From NCBI GenBank assembly GCA_002433805.1, contig DJIW01000038.1, forward strand, positions 1 through 38,165: DNA of 38,165 nt. The letters are read 5' to 3'. Numbering within the stretch: position 1 is the stretch's first letter; the number at the start of each line of letters is the position of its first letter. This stretch comes from Competibacteraceae bacterium UBA6584 (GTDB lineage: Bacteria > Pseudomonadota > Gammaproteobacteria > Competibacterales > Competibacteraceae). The notes below the pieces were generated by a model that did no database searches, was not told where the DNA came from, and was given only the letters and a program-made list of their open reading frames with translations. Made by a program: the position numbers and the translations under genes. Below, piece after piece: positions 15,841 to 24,416 of the stretch.

Positions 15841-16332
15841 ATGCAAGCCAATTACTGTCCGCAATGCGCCAGTCCGCTGCGCGAAGACGACATCGACGGC
15901 CGGACCCGACGCCGCTGCGCCGCCGCCGGTTGCGGCTATATCTGGTGGAACAATCCGGTCCCGGTGGTCGCCGCCATCGTCGAGTTGGAAGGGACGGTGA
16001 TCCTCGCCCGCAACAAGGGCTGGCCGGAAAACATGTTCGGGCTGGTCACCGGCTTTCTGGAGCAAGGAGAAACGCCGGACGCCGCCGTGTTGCGGGAAGT
16101 GCGGGAAGAGCTGGGCCTCGCGCCCGAAACGGCGCATTTTATCGGCTATTACCCCTTTTTCGAGATGAACCAGTTGCTGCTCGCCTTTCATGTGCCGGCG
16201 GCGGGAACCGTCTGTTTGGGCGAGGAACTGGCGGCCATCAAACGGGTTCCGGTCGAGCGGCTCAAGCCGTGGACCATCGGCACCGGCCCCGCCGTGCGCG
16301 ACTGGCTGGCCCGGCGTTCCGGGGCGCCCTAA
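15841..16332 (+). CDS. Nudix hydrolase with N-terminal zinc ribbon
   Basis: A 163-residue protein with two parts. Residues 6-31 form a four-cysteine zinc ribbon (C6, C9, C26, C31). The rest is a Nudix fold whose full catalytic box spans 71-93 (G71, E77, R85-E86, E89-E90, G92), which binds Mg2+ and cleaves nucleoside diphosphates linked to another group. The ribbon-Nudix layout recalls NADH pyrophosphatase NudC, but the NudC-specific motif after the box is not apparent, so the substrate is open. It starts a short plus-strand pair with the acyltransferase, 12 bases apart, divergent from argF. Confidence 0.85.
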   Translation: MQANYCPQCASPLREDDIDGRTRRRCAAAGCGYIWWNNPVPVVAAIVELEGTVILARNKGWPENMFGLVTGFLEQGETPDAAVLREVREELGLAPETAHFIGYYPFFEMNQLLLAFHVPAAGTVCLGEELAAIKRVPVERLKPWTIGTGPAVRDWLARRSGAP

Positions 16333-16344
16333 GGACCGTCGCCG

Positions 16345-17238
16345 ATGTTGGCTGAGTTTTTGGGGCCATTGCGCGGCGTGTTGGCTTTGAGCTTGTTTTT
16401 GCTCAACACGCTGTTCTGGTGCCTGCCCTTGTACCTCCTGGTTGCCCTCAAACTGACGGCTTTGCAACCTGGGTGGCGGGCGCGGTGCTCGCGCGGCTTG
16501 ACGCGCGTCGCCGAAGCGTGGGTCGATGGCAATAACGCCATCTTGCGTTGGACCCAGCGCATCGAATGGGACGTGCAAGGTCTGGATGGACTCCAGCGGG
16601 ACCAGTGGTATTTGGTGAGCGCCAACCATCAATCCTGGATCGATATTCCGGTGGTGCTGCGCGCCTTAAACCGCCGCATTCCCTTTCCGAAATTCTTCAC
16701 CAAACAAGAATTGATCTGGCTGCCGTTGCTGGGAGGCGCGTGGTGGGCCTTGGATTATCCGTTCATGAAGCGCCGTTCGGCGGCCTATCTGGCCCGTCAC
16801 CCCGAAGCCCGCGATCAGGATTGGGAAACCGCCCGCCGCGCCGCCGAACGGTTGCGCGCCGCGCCGGCGACCATGCTCAATTTTCTGGAAGGCACCCGCT
16901 TTCGAGCGGAAAAACATGCCCGCCAGCAATCGCCCTACCGCCATCTGTTGCGGCCCAAGGCGGGCGGCGTGGCCGCCGTGATGGAAAGCCTGGGCGAGCG
17001 GTTGCAAATCCTGCTGGATGTCACCATCGTTTACGCCGACGGCCGGTCGAGCTTTTTGGATTTGTTTCTCGGGCGCATCCGGGGGATCACCGTGCGCGTT
17101 CGCCAATTGCCGATACCCGAGGAATTGCGGGGCGGCGATTACCGGCGCGACCCGGAATTTCGCGCGGCCTTGCAAGCGTGGATCGCCCAATTCTGGGCCG
17201 AGAAAGACACCCTGATCGGCCAACTGCGCGCCGCTTGA
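16345..17238 (+). CDS. PlsC-type acyltransferase (YihG-like)
   Basis: A 297-residue membrane-associated acyltransferase of the lysophosphatidate acyltransferase superfamily. An N-terminal hydrophobic segment (about residues 12-40) anchors it. The catalytic H-x4-D is H95 to D100 in NHQSWID, and the phosphate-binding EGTR is at 182-185 (FLEGTRF, as in YihG-type enzymes, instead of the FPEGTR of PlsC). YihG-like enzymes acylate 1-acyl-glycerol-3-phosphate; the exact acyl donor and acceptor here are inferred. It follows the Nudix gene by 12 bases and ends eight bases from the convergent ptsI. Confidence 0.85.
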   Translation: MLAEFLGPLRGVLALSLFLLNTLFWCLPLYLLVALKLTALQPGWRARCSRGLTRVAEAWVDGNNAILRWTQRIEWDVQGLDGLQRDQWYLVSANHQSWIDIPVVLRALNRRIPFPKFFTKQELIWLPLLGGAWWALDYPFMKRRSAAYLARHPEARDQDWETARRAAERLRAAPATMLNFLEGTRFRAEKHARQQSPYRHLLRPKAGGVAAVMESLGERLQILLDVTIVYADGRSSFLDLFLGRIRGITVRVRQLPIPEELRGGDYRRDPEFRAALQAWIAQFWAEKDTLIGQLRAA

Positions 17239-17246
17239 CCGCCGCG

Positions 17247-19001
17247 TCAATTTTGGGCGATGGTCTTCAACAGTTCGGCGTACTTGTCGGCTTCGGTGGT
17301 GTGCAACAAGCGCCGGACCACGGCCGCCAGCTCGCTGACATGACTGTCTTGAACGACCCGCTTGATTTCCAGCAAACCGGCGGGATGCATGCTGAACTGG
17401 GTCAATCCCAAGCCCAACAACAAGCGGGTATAGCGCGAATCGCCCGCCATTTCGCCGCACAGGCTGACCGGAATCCCCGCCTTCTGGCCGGCGCGGATGG
17501 TGTTGCGAATCAGCATCAGCACCGCCGGGTGCAGCGGATCGTAGAGGTAGTTGATCTCATCGTCCACCCGGTCGATCGCCAGCGTGTACTGAATCAGATC
17601 GTTGGTGCCGATGGACAGGAAATCCAAATAGCGGGCGAACTGGGCCGCGCACACCGCAGCCGCCGGCACCTCGATCATGCCGCCTACCGGTAGTTTCTCG
17701 TTGAAGGCCAGGCCCCGCTCGCGCAGTTCTTGCTTGGTTTCGGCCACCAGTCGCAACACCTGGAACACTTCCTGAACGGCGGACAGCATCGGAATCATCA
17801 TCCGCACCGGACCGTAAGCGGAGGCGCGCAAGATGGCCCGCAACTGCGGGCGGAACATTCCCAAATCCTTCAAACACATCCGAACCGCGCGCAACCCCAG
17901 CGCCGGATTGGTGCAGACCGGCCCGCCGCGCCCTCCATCCACCTGCTTGTCCGCGCCGAGATCGGCGGTGCGGATGGTGATGGGACTGCCCTCCAGCACC
18001 TTGATCACGTGCAGATACGAGGCCAGATGCTCTTCTTCGTCGGGGGTGTCGCTGCGGTTCATGAACAGAAATTCGGTCCGGTACAGACCGATGCCGTCGG
18101 CCGCCACCTCCCGCACCGCCACGGCGTCCTCGGGCAGTTCGATGTTGGCCTGCAAGCGGATGTTCACGCCGTCGCGGGTGATCGCCGGCTTGCCCTTGAG
18201 CTTGTTCAACTCGCGCTGTTGCCGGCGTTCTTCCTGTTGCTTGTGACGGTAATAACGCAGGATGCGCTCGTCGAGGCCGACCAGAATGACGCCCTGGCGT
18301 CCGTCCACGATCACCGGCTCATTGTTGCCGAGGTAGCTGCGGGCGTTGCGCGCTCCGACCACGGCGGGAATCCCCAGACTGCGCGCCAGAATCGCGGTGT
18401 GGGACAACGGACCGCCATATTCGGTCACAAACGCGAGAACGCCTTGATGCTGCATCAAGATGGTATCGGCCGGCGTCAGGTCGTCGGCCACCACGATCCG
18501 CCCTTCCAACCGGCTGCCGGCCAATTCCGAATAATCCCCCTCGTTGAGATAAGCCGGATCGTCGGTCACCAGAATCCGCTGCACCCGTCGAACCACATGT
18601 TCGACATCATCCTTGCGGGTTCGAAGGTAGGGATCGTCCATCTCCTCGAACACTTGCACCAGCATATCGCGCTGGACTTTTAAGGCCCATTCGGCGTTGC
18701 ACTTCAGGGTACGAATCAGATTGGCCGGCGCTTCGGTCAGGGAAGCATCGCCCAGCATCAGCAAGTGGGTGTCGATAAACGCGGTGATATCGTCGGACGC
18801 GGTGCGGGGAGCGCGCTTGCGAATTTCCAACAACTGCCGGCGGGCCAGCTCCAAGCCGGTTAAAAAACGCTGGACCTCATCCTCGATGATGGCATCGGGG
18901 ATGGTGTACTCGGTGATCTCCGGTTGGTTGCGCTGCAGCAGATAGGTTCTACCGATGGCGTAGCCCCGGGAAACCCCGATGCCATGCAACGAAAACGGCA
19001 T
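17247..19001 (-). CDS. ptsI: Phosphoenolpyruvate-protein phosphotransferase (PTS enzyme I)
   Basis: A 584-residue enzyme I that takes phosphate from PEP onto a histidine and passes it to HPr. The phospho-histidine is H201 in GGPLSHTAILARSLGIP, and the catalytic cysteine is C515 in SLCGEMAGD; the TIM-barrel PEP site includes EFLFMNR and SIGTNDLIQYT. There is no N-terminal GAF domain, so this is a PtsI-type enzyme and not the PtsP of enteric nitrogen PTS. It starts 12 bases after the ptsH stop with a GAGAGGG-like ribosome site. No sugar permease genes are nearby; with ptsN and hprK in the same run of genes it most likely serves a regulatory phosphorelay. Confidence 0.95.
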   Translation of the reverse strand: MPFSLHGIGVSRGYAIGRTYLLQRNQPEITEYTIPDAIIEDEVQRFLTGLELARRQLLEIRKRAPRTASDDITAFIDTHLLMLGDASLTEAPANLIRTLKCNAEWALKVQRDMLVQVFEEMDDPYLRTRKDDVEHVVRRVQRILVTDDPAYLNEGDYSELAGSRLEGRIVVADDLTPADTILMQHQGVLAFVTEYGGPLSHTAILARSLGIPAVVGARNARSYLGNNEPVIVDGRQGVILVGLDERILRYYRHKQQEERRQQRELNKLKGKPAITRDGVNIRLQANIELPEDAVAVREVAADGIGLYRTEFLFMNRSDTPDEEEHLASYLHVIKVLEGSPITIRTADLGADKQVDGGRGGPVCTNPALGLRAVRMCLKDLGMFRPQLRAILRASAYGPVRMMIPMLSAVQEVFQVLRLVAETKQELRERGLAFNEKLPVGGMIEVPAAAVCAAQFARYLDFLSIGTNDLIQYTLAIDRVDDEINYLYDPLHPAVLMLIRNTIRAGQKAGIPVSLCGEMAGDSRYTRLLLGLGLTQFSMHPAGLLEIKRVVQDSHVSELAAVVRRLLHTTEADKYAELLKTIAQN

Positions 19002-19013
19002 GGAGAAGCCCTC

Positions 19014-19283
19014 TCATTCAGCCTCGTCGAAGCGGCGGAGAATTAACTCTTCCAGATGCTGGAGCGCCAGCTCGGCGTCGGGTCCGCTGGCTTGCAGCAC
19101 CACTTGCGTCCCGCATCCGGCCGCCAGCATCATCACGCCCATGATACTCTTGCCATTGACCTCGCGGTTGCCGCGCGCCAATCGAATTTCGGCGTCGAAA
19201 CCGGCCGCCAAGGTCACGAACTTGGCGGCGGCGCGCGCGTGCAAGCCTAACTTGTTAATGATGACGATTTCCCGTTTTAACAC
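19014..19283 (-). CDS. ptsH: Phosphocarrier protein HPr
   Basis: An 89-residue HPr. H15 in GLHARAA accepts phosphate from enzyme I, and S46 in NGKSIMGVMML is the site used by HPr kinase/phosphorylase, which is encoded two genes upstream. Both sites being intact supports a dual-phosphorylation switch. The gene starts 50 bases after the rapZ stop; that gap is too short for the EIIA-Man-type gene that often lies here in other proteobacteria with hprK. Confidence 0.95.
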   Translation of the reverse strand: MLKREIVIINKLGLHARAAAKFVTLAAGFDAEIRLARGNREVNGKSIMGVMMLAAGCGTQVVLQASGPDAELALQHLEELILRRFDEAE

Positions 19284-19333
19284 TCCGCTCCACTCCGTGC
19301 TTGCCGGCCGGCGTGACCTCGGCCGCTCGATGG

Positions 19334-20200
19334 TTATTTCACTAAGTTTAGTTCTCGGTGGCGGATCATGACATGATCGCGAATCTCACCGAAATAACGG
19401 GCCAAGGCTTCGGCGATATACACCGAGCGGTGCTGGCCGCCGGTGCAGCCGATGCAGATCGTGAGATAACTGCGCTCGCTGGCTTCGAACTTCGGCAGCC
19501 ACCCTTCCAGAAACTGACACAGATCGGCGATCATCGCCAACACGGACGGTTGCGCCTCCAGAAAGTCGATCACGGCGCGGTCGAGACCGGTCAGCGGCCG
19601 CAGGTGCGGCTCCCAGTGCGGGTTGGGCAGCAGGCGCACGTCGAAGACGAAATCGGCGTCGGCCGGCAGGCCGTTCTTGAAGCCGAAAGATTCGAACAGC
19701 AGCGACATGGCCTCGCGCGGCGTCTCGTGCAAGCGCAGGCGAATCAGCTCCCGCAGCTGATAGATGTTGGTTTCGCTGGTGTCCACGATCAGATCGGCGC
19801 ACGAGACGATCGGCTCCAGCAGCCGGCGCTCCTCGCGGATCGCCTCATCCAACGACACGCTGCCCAAATCCAGCGGATGGCGACGTCGGCTTTCGTTGTA
19901 ACGCTTGAGCAGAATCTTATCGGCGGCTTGCAAGAACAGCACTTCCACATCCAAGTCGCTCGCCCGAAGTTCGGCCAGCGTGACGGGAAACTGGTGCAGT
20001 TCGTCGATGAAATTGCGCGCGTCCACCCCCACCGCCACCGCCGGCGTCGAGATATCGCTCGAGGCCAGGATTTCCCGCGCCAGCGGCAAGATCAGCTTGA
20101 ACGGCAAATTGTCGACGCAGTAATAATCCAGGTCTTCCAGCGTTTGCAGGGCGATGGTCTTGCCGGAGCCGGACAGCCCGCTGACGATGATTACTCGCAC
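19334..20200 (-). CDS. rapZ: RNase adapter protein RapZ
   Basis: A 288-residue P-loop protein. In E. coli RapZ binds the small RNA GlmZ and RNase E to control glucosamine-6-phosphate synthase; in other groups the function is less clear. The Walker A motif GLSGSGKT is at 8-15 and the C-terminal RNA-binding domain has the signature CTGGQHRSVYIAEAL. I use the GTG at 20200, which overlaps the hprK end by ten bases; the next upstream ATG would add 32 residues of Gly/Arg-rich sequence read through hprK. The length matches the E. coli protein within four residues. Confidence 0.94.
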   Translation of the reverse strand: MRVIIVSGLSGSGKTIALQTLEDLDYYCVDNLPFKLILPLAREILASSDISTPAVAVGVDARNFIDELHQFPVTLAELRASDLDVEVLFLQAADKILLKRYNESRRRHPLDLGSVSLDEAIREERRLLEPIVSCADLIVDTSETNIYQLRELIRLRLHETPREAMSLLFESFGFKNGLPADADFVFDVRLLPNPHWEPHLRPLTGLDRAVIDFLEAQPSVLAMIADLCQFLEGWLPKFEASERSYLTICIGCTGGQHRSVYIAEALARYFGEIRDHVMIRHRELNLVK

Positions 20201-21135
20201 GGCGCGGCCTCCGCCATCGCCTTTTCCATGCGCGCCATCAAATCCTCCTCCGCCCGATAGCCGCTGAGGCGCAAGATGTGATCGCGCACCGCGCATTCGA
20301 CCAACACCGCCAGGTTGCGGCCGGGCGCGATCGGCAGGGTGATGGTCGGCACGCTGATTCCCAAAATGCTCCGGCTGGCCCGCAGCCCTTGCAACCGCGA
20401 TTCCGGCGCGGTCCGGATGTCTTCCAGCTTGACCAGATCGACGATCAGCCGCACCCGCTTGTTGCGCTTGATCGCGCTATCGCCAAACATCCGCCGGATA
20501 TTCAGGATGCCCAAGCCGCGCACTTCCAGCAAATCGTGCAAGGTGGCCGGGCAGGTCCCCTCCAGCACGTTGGGCGCGACCCGCGTCAGGTTCGGCGTGT
20601 CATCGGCGATCAGGCGATGGCCCCGGCTGATCAGCTCCAAGGCCAGTTCGCTCTTGCCGACCCCGCTGCCGCCGGTGATCAGCACGCCCAAGCCGAAGAC
20701 TTCCAGCAGCTCGCCGTGGACCACGGTGGAGGCGTCGAGGTCGTGCTGGTAGTGGTAGAGCTGCTCCAGCACCGCCGCCGGGGTCGAGCGGGTGTGCCAG
20801 AGCGGGGTGGCGAAGGCGTCGGCCCACTCGCGCGCCGCCTCGGCGTGCTCCGGTTCGCCGCACACCAGCAGCGCGCCGGCCGGCGGTTCCAGCAGGCGGC
20901 GGGTCAGAACCTCGCGCGCCGCCGGCTCCAGCCGCTCCAGAAAGGCGAACTCCTCCAGTCCCAAAATCTGCAAGCGCGGCGGCTGAATCCAATTCACCCG
21001 ACCAAACAGCGCTACGCCGGCCTCGCCCGAAGACCATAAAATGCGATCTTCGCCCGCCGCGCCGCCGATCCAACACAAATCGAGCGCAGCTTCCAGCCCC
21101 TGGAACACCGCTCGGGCCCGCACGCGCTGAGTCAT
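20191..21135 (-). CDS. hprK: HPr kinase/phosphorylase
   Basis: A 314-residue bifunctional enzyme that phosphorylates and dephosphorylates HPr at Ser46. The N-terminal domain (about 1-130) is followed by the catalytic domain with H140 in VVHGE, the P-loop GGSGVGKS at 155-162, the D178-D179 pair and the late signature GDSAIKRNKRVRL. I start at the ATG at 21135, which overlaps the ptsN stop by four bases; a start 27 bases upstream lies inside ptsN. In proteobacteria HprK links PTS phosphorylation to cell regulation rather than to classical sugar uptake. It overlaps rapZ by ten bases. Confidence 0.95.
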   Translation of the reverse strand: MTQRVRARAVFQGLEAALDLCWIGGAAGEDRILWSSGEAGVALFGRVNWIQPPRLQILGLEEFAFLERLEPAAREVLTRRLLEPPAGALLVCGEPEHAEAAREWADAFATPLWHTRSTPAAVLEQLYHYQHDLDASTVVHGELLEVFGLGVLITGGSGVGKSELALELISRGHRLIADDTPNLTRVAPNVLEGTCPATLHDLLEVRGLGILNIRRMFGDSAIKRNKRVRLIVDLVKLEDIRTAPESRLQGLRASRSILGISVPTITLPIAPGRNLAVLVECAVRDHILRLSGYRAEEDLMARMEKAMAEAAPCE

Positions 21136-21605
21136 GGCAGGTTGATCGCCTCGGGCTTCCAATCTCCGAGCAGTTGAAACAGCGCCTGATCGGATGCAGC
21201 CTCGCGCAATTGCTGGCAGAAAGCCCGGTCGCTGAACATTTCGGCCAAATAGGCCAGGATCTTGAGATGTTCGTCGGTGTAATGGTCCGGGACCAGCAGT
21301 CCGAAGATCAAATCCACCGGCTGACGGTCGATGGCGTCGAAATCCACGCCCTTTTTCAGCTTCACGAACGCGCCGATGGCCCGCTCGCTCTGCTGGAACC
21401 GCCCGTGCGGCAAGGCCACGCCGTGCCCCAGGCCGGTGCTGCCCAAACGCTCGCGTCCGATCAGGCTGTCGAAGATCGGCCGGGCGGTCAGACCCGCTTG
21501 GCCCGTGGCCAGCAGCTCGCTTAAGACCTCAATGGCTCGCTTCTTGCTCGCAACCTCGCGGTCGCAAACGACCCGCTCGCCGCTAATCAGGTCGGTGATC
21601 TCCAT
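21132..21605 (-). CDS. ptsN: PTS EIIA-Ntr protein
   Basis: A 157-residue terminal phospho-acceptor of the nitrogen-type PTS. Phosphorylation should be at H67 in GVALPHGRF. In relatives the unphosphorylated and phosphorylated forms control potassium transport, PHB turnover and stress responses. The ATG at 21605 follows a GGGGA ribosome site by six bases; an in-frame TTG 21 bases earlier is less likely. It starts 17 bases after the hpf stop and its stop overlaps the hprK start, keeping the whole relay in one transcript. Confidence 0.94.
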   Translation of the reverse strand: MEITDLISGERVVCDREVASKKRAIEVLSELLATGQAGLTARPIFDSLIGRERLGSTGLGHGVALPHGRFQQSERAIGAFVKLKKGVDFDAIDRQPVDLIFGLLVPDHYTDEHLKILAYLAEMFSDRAFCQQLREAASDQALFQLLGDWKPEAINLP

Positions 21606-21622
21606 CGGCGTTCCCCGCTGGT

Positions 21623-21946
21623 TCAAGGCTCGGGATAACTGCGCGCCTTTTCGCCGCGATGCTTGTCCGTCAGCTTTTCCTTATGCTTCTTGATCTGACG
21701 GTCGATCTTATCGATCAGGGCATCGAGCGCGGCGTACATGTCCTCATCCACCGCATCGGCGAACAGCTCGTTACCGGCCACATGGATGGTCGCTTCAGCC
21801 TTTTGGTTCAATTTTTCCACACTGAGGATGATCTGAGCGCTGGTCACATTGTCGAAATGCCGCTCGATCCGCTCCAGTTTGTCGTGGACGTAATCATGGA
21901 GCGCTTGCGTGATTTCCACATGATGTCCGCTCAATTTGATTTGCAT
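21623..21946 (-). CDS. hpf: Ribosome hibernation-promoting factor, short form
   Basis: A 107-residue short HPF/YfiA-type protein that binds the 30S decoding centre and helps store idle ribosomes. MQIKLSGHHVEITQALHDYV and the later basic IDRQIKKHKEKLTDKHRG tail are typical. There is no long C-terminal dimerisation domain. The ATG at 21946 has an AGGAG site nine bases upstream; the open frame continues back toward rpoN but reads Gly/Arg-rich junk. A large hairpin lies in the 162-base rpoN-hpf gap and may shape hpf expression. Confidence 0.94.
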   Translation of the reverse strand: MQIKLSGHHVEITQALHDYVHDKLERIERHFDNVTSAQIILSVEKLNQKAEATIHVAGNELFADAVDEDMYAALDALIDKIDRQIKKHKEKLTDKHRGEKARSYPEP

Positions 21947-21990
21947 GGCTATGGGCTCCTGGCTGGCCAGTCTTCTTTGAGGGTCGCGGA

Positions 21991-22047
21991 GCGGTTGCCC
22001 CCAACCGCGAGCGGCGCTTCGTGTCCCGCCGCGGTTGGAGGGCGCAA
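21991..22047 (-). promoter_or_regulatory. Long hairpin in the rpoN-hpf spacer
   Basis: Bases 21999-22007 pair with 22028-22036 and 21991-21996 with 22042-22047, giving about 15 pairs with a small asymmetric bulge and a 20-base loop. A competing six-pair stem (22009-22014 with 22025-22030) uses part of the same bases. No T-run follows on the minus strand, so RNA processing, partial termination or transcript stability are the likely roles. Confidence 0.5.
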
Positions 22048-22108
22048 CCGATCCTGTTCCGGACCCTACCGGTGGTAAGCCCCCGTGGGGCATGGCTCCC
22101 CCGTCCGC

Positions 22109-23575
22109 TCAGACGAGGCGTTTGCGATCGGAGGAAGATGGAATGGACATCGCCTCCCGGTATTTTGCCACTGTCCTGCGCGCCACTTGAATCCCTTCAT
22201 CTTCAAGCAGTTTAGCGATTTTGTCATCGCTGAGCGGCTTGCTGGGCTCCTCGGTCTGAATCAGCTTGCGGATCATGGCGCGGATGGCGGTCGAGGAACA
22301 CTCGCCACCGTCGCTGGTGCCCACGTGGCTGGAAAAGAAAAATTTCAACTCGTAGATGCCGCGCGGCGTGTACATATATTTTTGCGTGGTCACCCGCGAA
22401 ATGGTGGATTCGTGCATGCTCAACTCCTCGGCGATGTCGCGCAGGATGAGCGGCTTCATGAATTCATCGCCCCGCTCCAGAAACTCCCGCTGGCGCTCGA
22501 CGATGCTGGTGGCGACCTTGAGCAGCGTCTCGTTGCGGTTTTGCAAGCTTTTCAAAAACCAGCGGGCTTCCTGCAGGTGATTTTTGAGGTAGGCCGCGTC
22601 GCCGTTGTGTCCGGCCTGGCGGGTCAGCGCGGCGTAACGGGCGTTGATCCGCAGCTTGGGGGTGTTCTCGGGGTTCAATTCGACCCGCCAAGTCTTGCGG
22701 CTGCGGTGCACCAACACGTCCGGCACGATGTATTGCGGCGCGCTGTTGGACACCCGCTCGCCCGGATGGGGGTTCAAGGATTGAATGAGGCTGACGATGC
22801 CCTGCAAGTCCTCGCGCGACACCTTAAGGCGGCGCATCAAGCCGTTGAAGTCGCGGTCGGCCAACAGCTCCAAATGCAGTTCGACCAGGCGGCGGGCTTC
22901 ATTGAGCCAGGGCGTTTCGCGCGGCAGCGCTTCCAGCTGCAGCAGCAAACATTCCGCCGGCGTGCGCGCCCCCACGCCCTGCGGGTCGAAATGCTGCACC
23001 ACTTTCAAAACCGGCTCGATGTCGGCCGGAGTCAGCGGATACTCATCCTGCAAGCCCTGAGAAAGATCCTCCAGCGACAGCGTCAGATAACCGGCCTCGT
23101 TGATCGCGTCGATGATGGCGGTGGCGATGGCCAAATCCCGCTCGCTAAACGGCGTCAGCCGCATCTGCCAGTAAAGGTAGTCGCGCAGGGATTCGCCGTC
23201 GCCCGCGTAGCGCTCGTACAGATCCCACTCTTCTTCCTCGCCCCGCGAATAGCTGGTCGCGCCGTCGGAGGGCTCGTAGATGTCTTCCCAAGCGCTATCC
23301 ACCGGCAGTTCGTCCGGCAGGGTGTTGGCGGTTCCGTCGATTTCGGTTTCGGGAGCGGCCTCGGCGGCCGCCTGCGCCGCCAAGGTTTCCGCCGGCACCG
23401 GCAGGTCCTGCGGATCGTCGGTCCGTTCCAACATCAAATTGGAGTCGAGGATCGCCTGCACTTCGGCTTCGAGATCCAGGCTGGACAGCTGCAGCAGGCG
23501 AATCGCCTGCTGCAGCTGCGGGGTCATGGTCAGTTGCTGGGTCTGACGTAGCGTCTGCTGAAATGACGGTCTCAT
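22109..23575 (-). CDS. rpoN: RNA polymerase sigma-54 factor
   Basis: A 488-residue sigma-54. The N-terminal region I, MRPSFQQTLRQTQQLTMTPQ, contacts activator and core polymerase; an acidic region II spans roughly residues 50-115; the core-binding domain and helix-turn-helix follow; and the RpoN box ARRTVAKYRE at 465-474 reads the -24 promoter element. All parts are intact and the length is normal. It sits in its usual place between lptB and hpf, with a 113-base gap after lptB, so it may be read from the lpt transcript, a local promoter, or both. Confidence 0.97.
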   Translation of the reverse strand: MRPSFQQTLRQTQQLTMTPQLQQAIRLLQLSSLDLEAEVQAILDSNLMLERTDDPQDLPVPAETLAAQAAAEAAPETEIDGTANTLPDELPVDSAWEDIYEPSDGATSYSRGEEEEWDLYERYAGDGESLRDYLYWQMRLTPFSERDLAIATAIIDAINEAGYLTLSLEDLSQGLQDEYPLTPADIEPVLKVVQHFDPQGVGARTPAECLLLQLEALPRETPWLNEARRLVELHLELLADRDFNGLMRRLKVSREDLQGIVSLIQSLNPHPGERVSNSAPQYIVPDVLVHRSRKTWRVELNPENTPKLRINARYAALTRQAGHNGDAAYLKNHLQEARWFLKSLQNRNETLLKVATSIVERQREFLERGDEFMKPLILRDIAEELSMHESTISRVTTQKYMYTPRGIYELKFFFSSHVGTSDGGECSSTAIRAMIRKLIQTEEPSKPLSDDKIAKLLEDEGIQVARRTVAKYREAMSIPSSSDRKRLV

Positions 23576-23688
23576 AATCCTTCAATCTATGCGCAGCACT
23601 CTCTGCCACCTGAGCTAGCGGTTAATCCGAGTCGGTTTTGCAACACCGCGGCCGAAAGCCCGGTTTGTCGCTTGCCGGCTCGCATCCA

Positions 23689-24414
23689 TCACAGTTGAAA
23701 CGCTTCGCCGAGATACACTTGGCGGACGTGCCGATCAGCAAGGATCGACGCGGGGTCGCCCTCGGCGATGACTCGCCCTTCATTCAAGATGTAGGCGCGG
23801 TCGCAGATGCCGAGCGTCTCTCGCACGTTATGATCGGTGATCAGAACGCCGATGTTACGATCCGACAGATGCTTGATGATACGTTGTATATCGAGAACTG
23901 ACAAAGGGTCCACGCCGGCAAAAGGCTCATCCAGCAAAATAAAAGCGGGTCGGGCGGCCAAGGCGCGGGCGATTTCTACCCGGCGGCGCTCCCCTCCCGA
24001 GAGGCTCAGGGCGATATTGTCGCGCAGGTGCCCGACATGCAATTCGTGCAAAAGCTCCTCGGCCGCCGCCCGCCGCGCTGGCCGGTCGAGCTCTCCGCGC
24101 GCTTCGAGGATGGCGAGCACGTTCTCCAGCACGGTCAGCTTGCGGAAGATCGACGGCTCCTGCGGGAGATAGCCGACGCCTAGCCGCGCCCGCGCGTGCA
24201 TCGGCAATCCGGTGAGATCGCGTTCGTCCAGCAGCACGTGGCCCTCGTCGCAATGGATCAAACCCACCATCATGTAAAAGCTGGTGGTCTTGCCGGCTCC
24301 GTTGGGTCCGAGCAGCCCGACCACCTCGCCGCTGGCGACTTCGAGCGAGGCGGCGTCCACCACGATCCGCTTGCGGTAGCGCTTGACGATTTCCTTGGCG
24401 ATCAGGCGCGCCAT
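23689..24414 (-). CDS. lptB: LPS export ABC transporter ATPase LptB
   Basis: A 241-residue ABC ATPase that powers lipopolysaccharide extraction from the inner membrane with LptF, LptG and LptC. Walker A GPNGAGKT is at 36-43, the Q-loop glutamine at 85, the LSGGE signature at 138-142 and Walker B FILLDEP at 158-164, with a histidine switch in ITDHNVRE. The start lies two bases after the lptA stop. lptF and lptG are not in the window, as is usual. Confidence 0.96.
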   Translation of the reverse strand: MARLIAKEIVKRYRKRIVVDAASLEVASGEVVGLLGPNGAGKTTSFYMMVGLIHCDEGHVLLDERDLTGLPMHARARLGVGYLPQEPSIFRKLTVLENVLAILEARGELDRPARRAAAEELLHELHVGHLRDNIALSLSGGERRRVEIARALAARPAFILLDEPFAGVDPLSVLDIQRIIKHLSDRNIGVLITDHNVRETLGICDRAYILNEGRVIAEGDPASILADRHVRQVYLGEAFQL

Positions 24415-24416
24415 CG

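Noticed and set aside
17235..17254. Small hairpin TTGAC/GTCAA with TTTT between the acyltransferase and ptsI genes.
   Set aside because: Only five pairs, three of them weak or terminal, and it overlaps the acyltransferase stop; too unstable to call a terminator.
22085..23551. A 488-codon open frame on the plus strand opposite rpoN.
   Set aside because: It mirrors rpoN almost exactly, has a His/Gln/Arg/Gly-rich sequence without any family motif, and such antisense frames are expected in GC-rich coding DNA. rpoN has all its domains.
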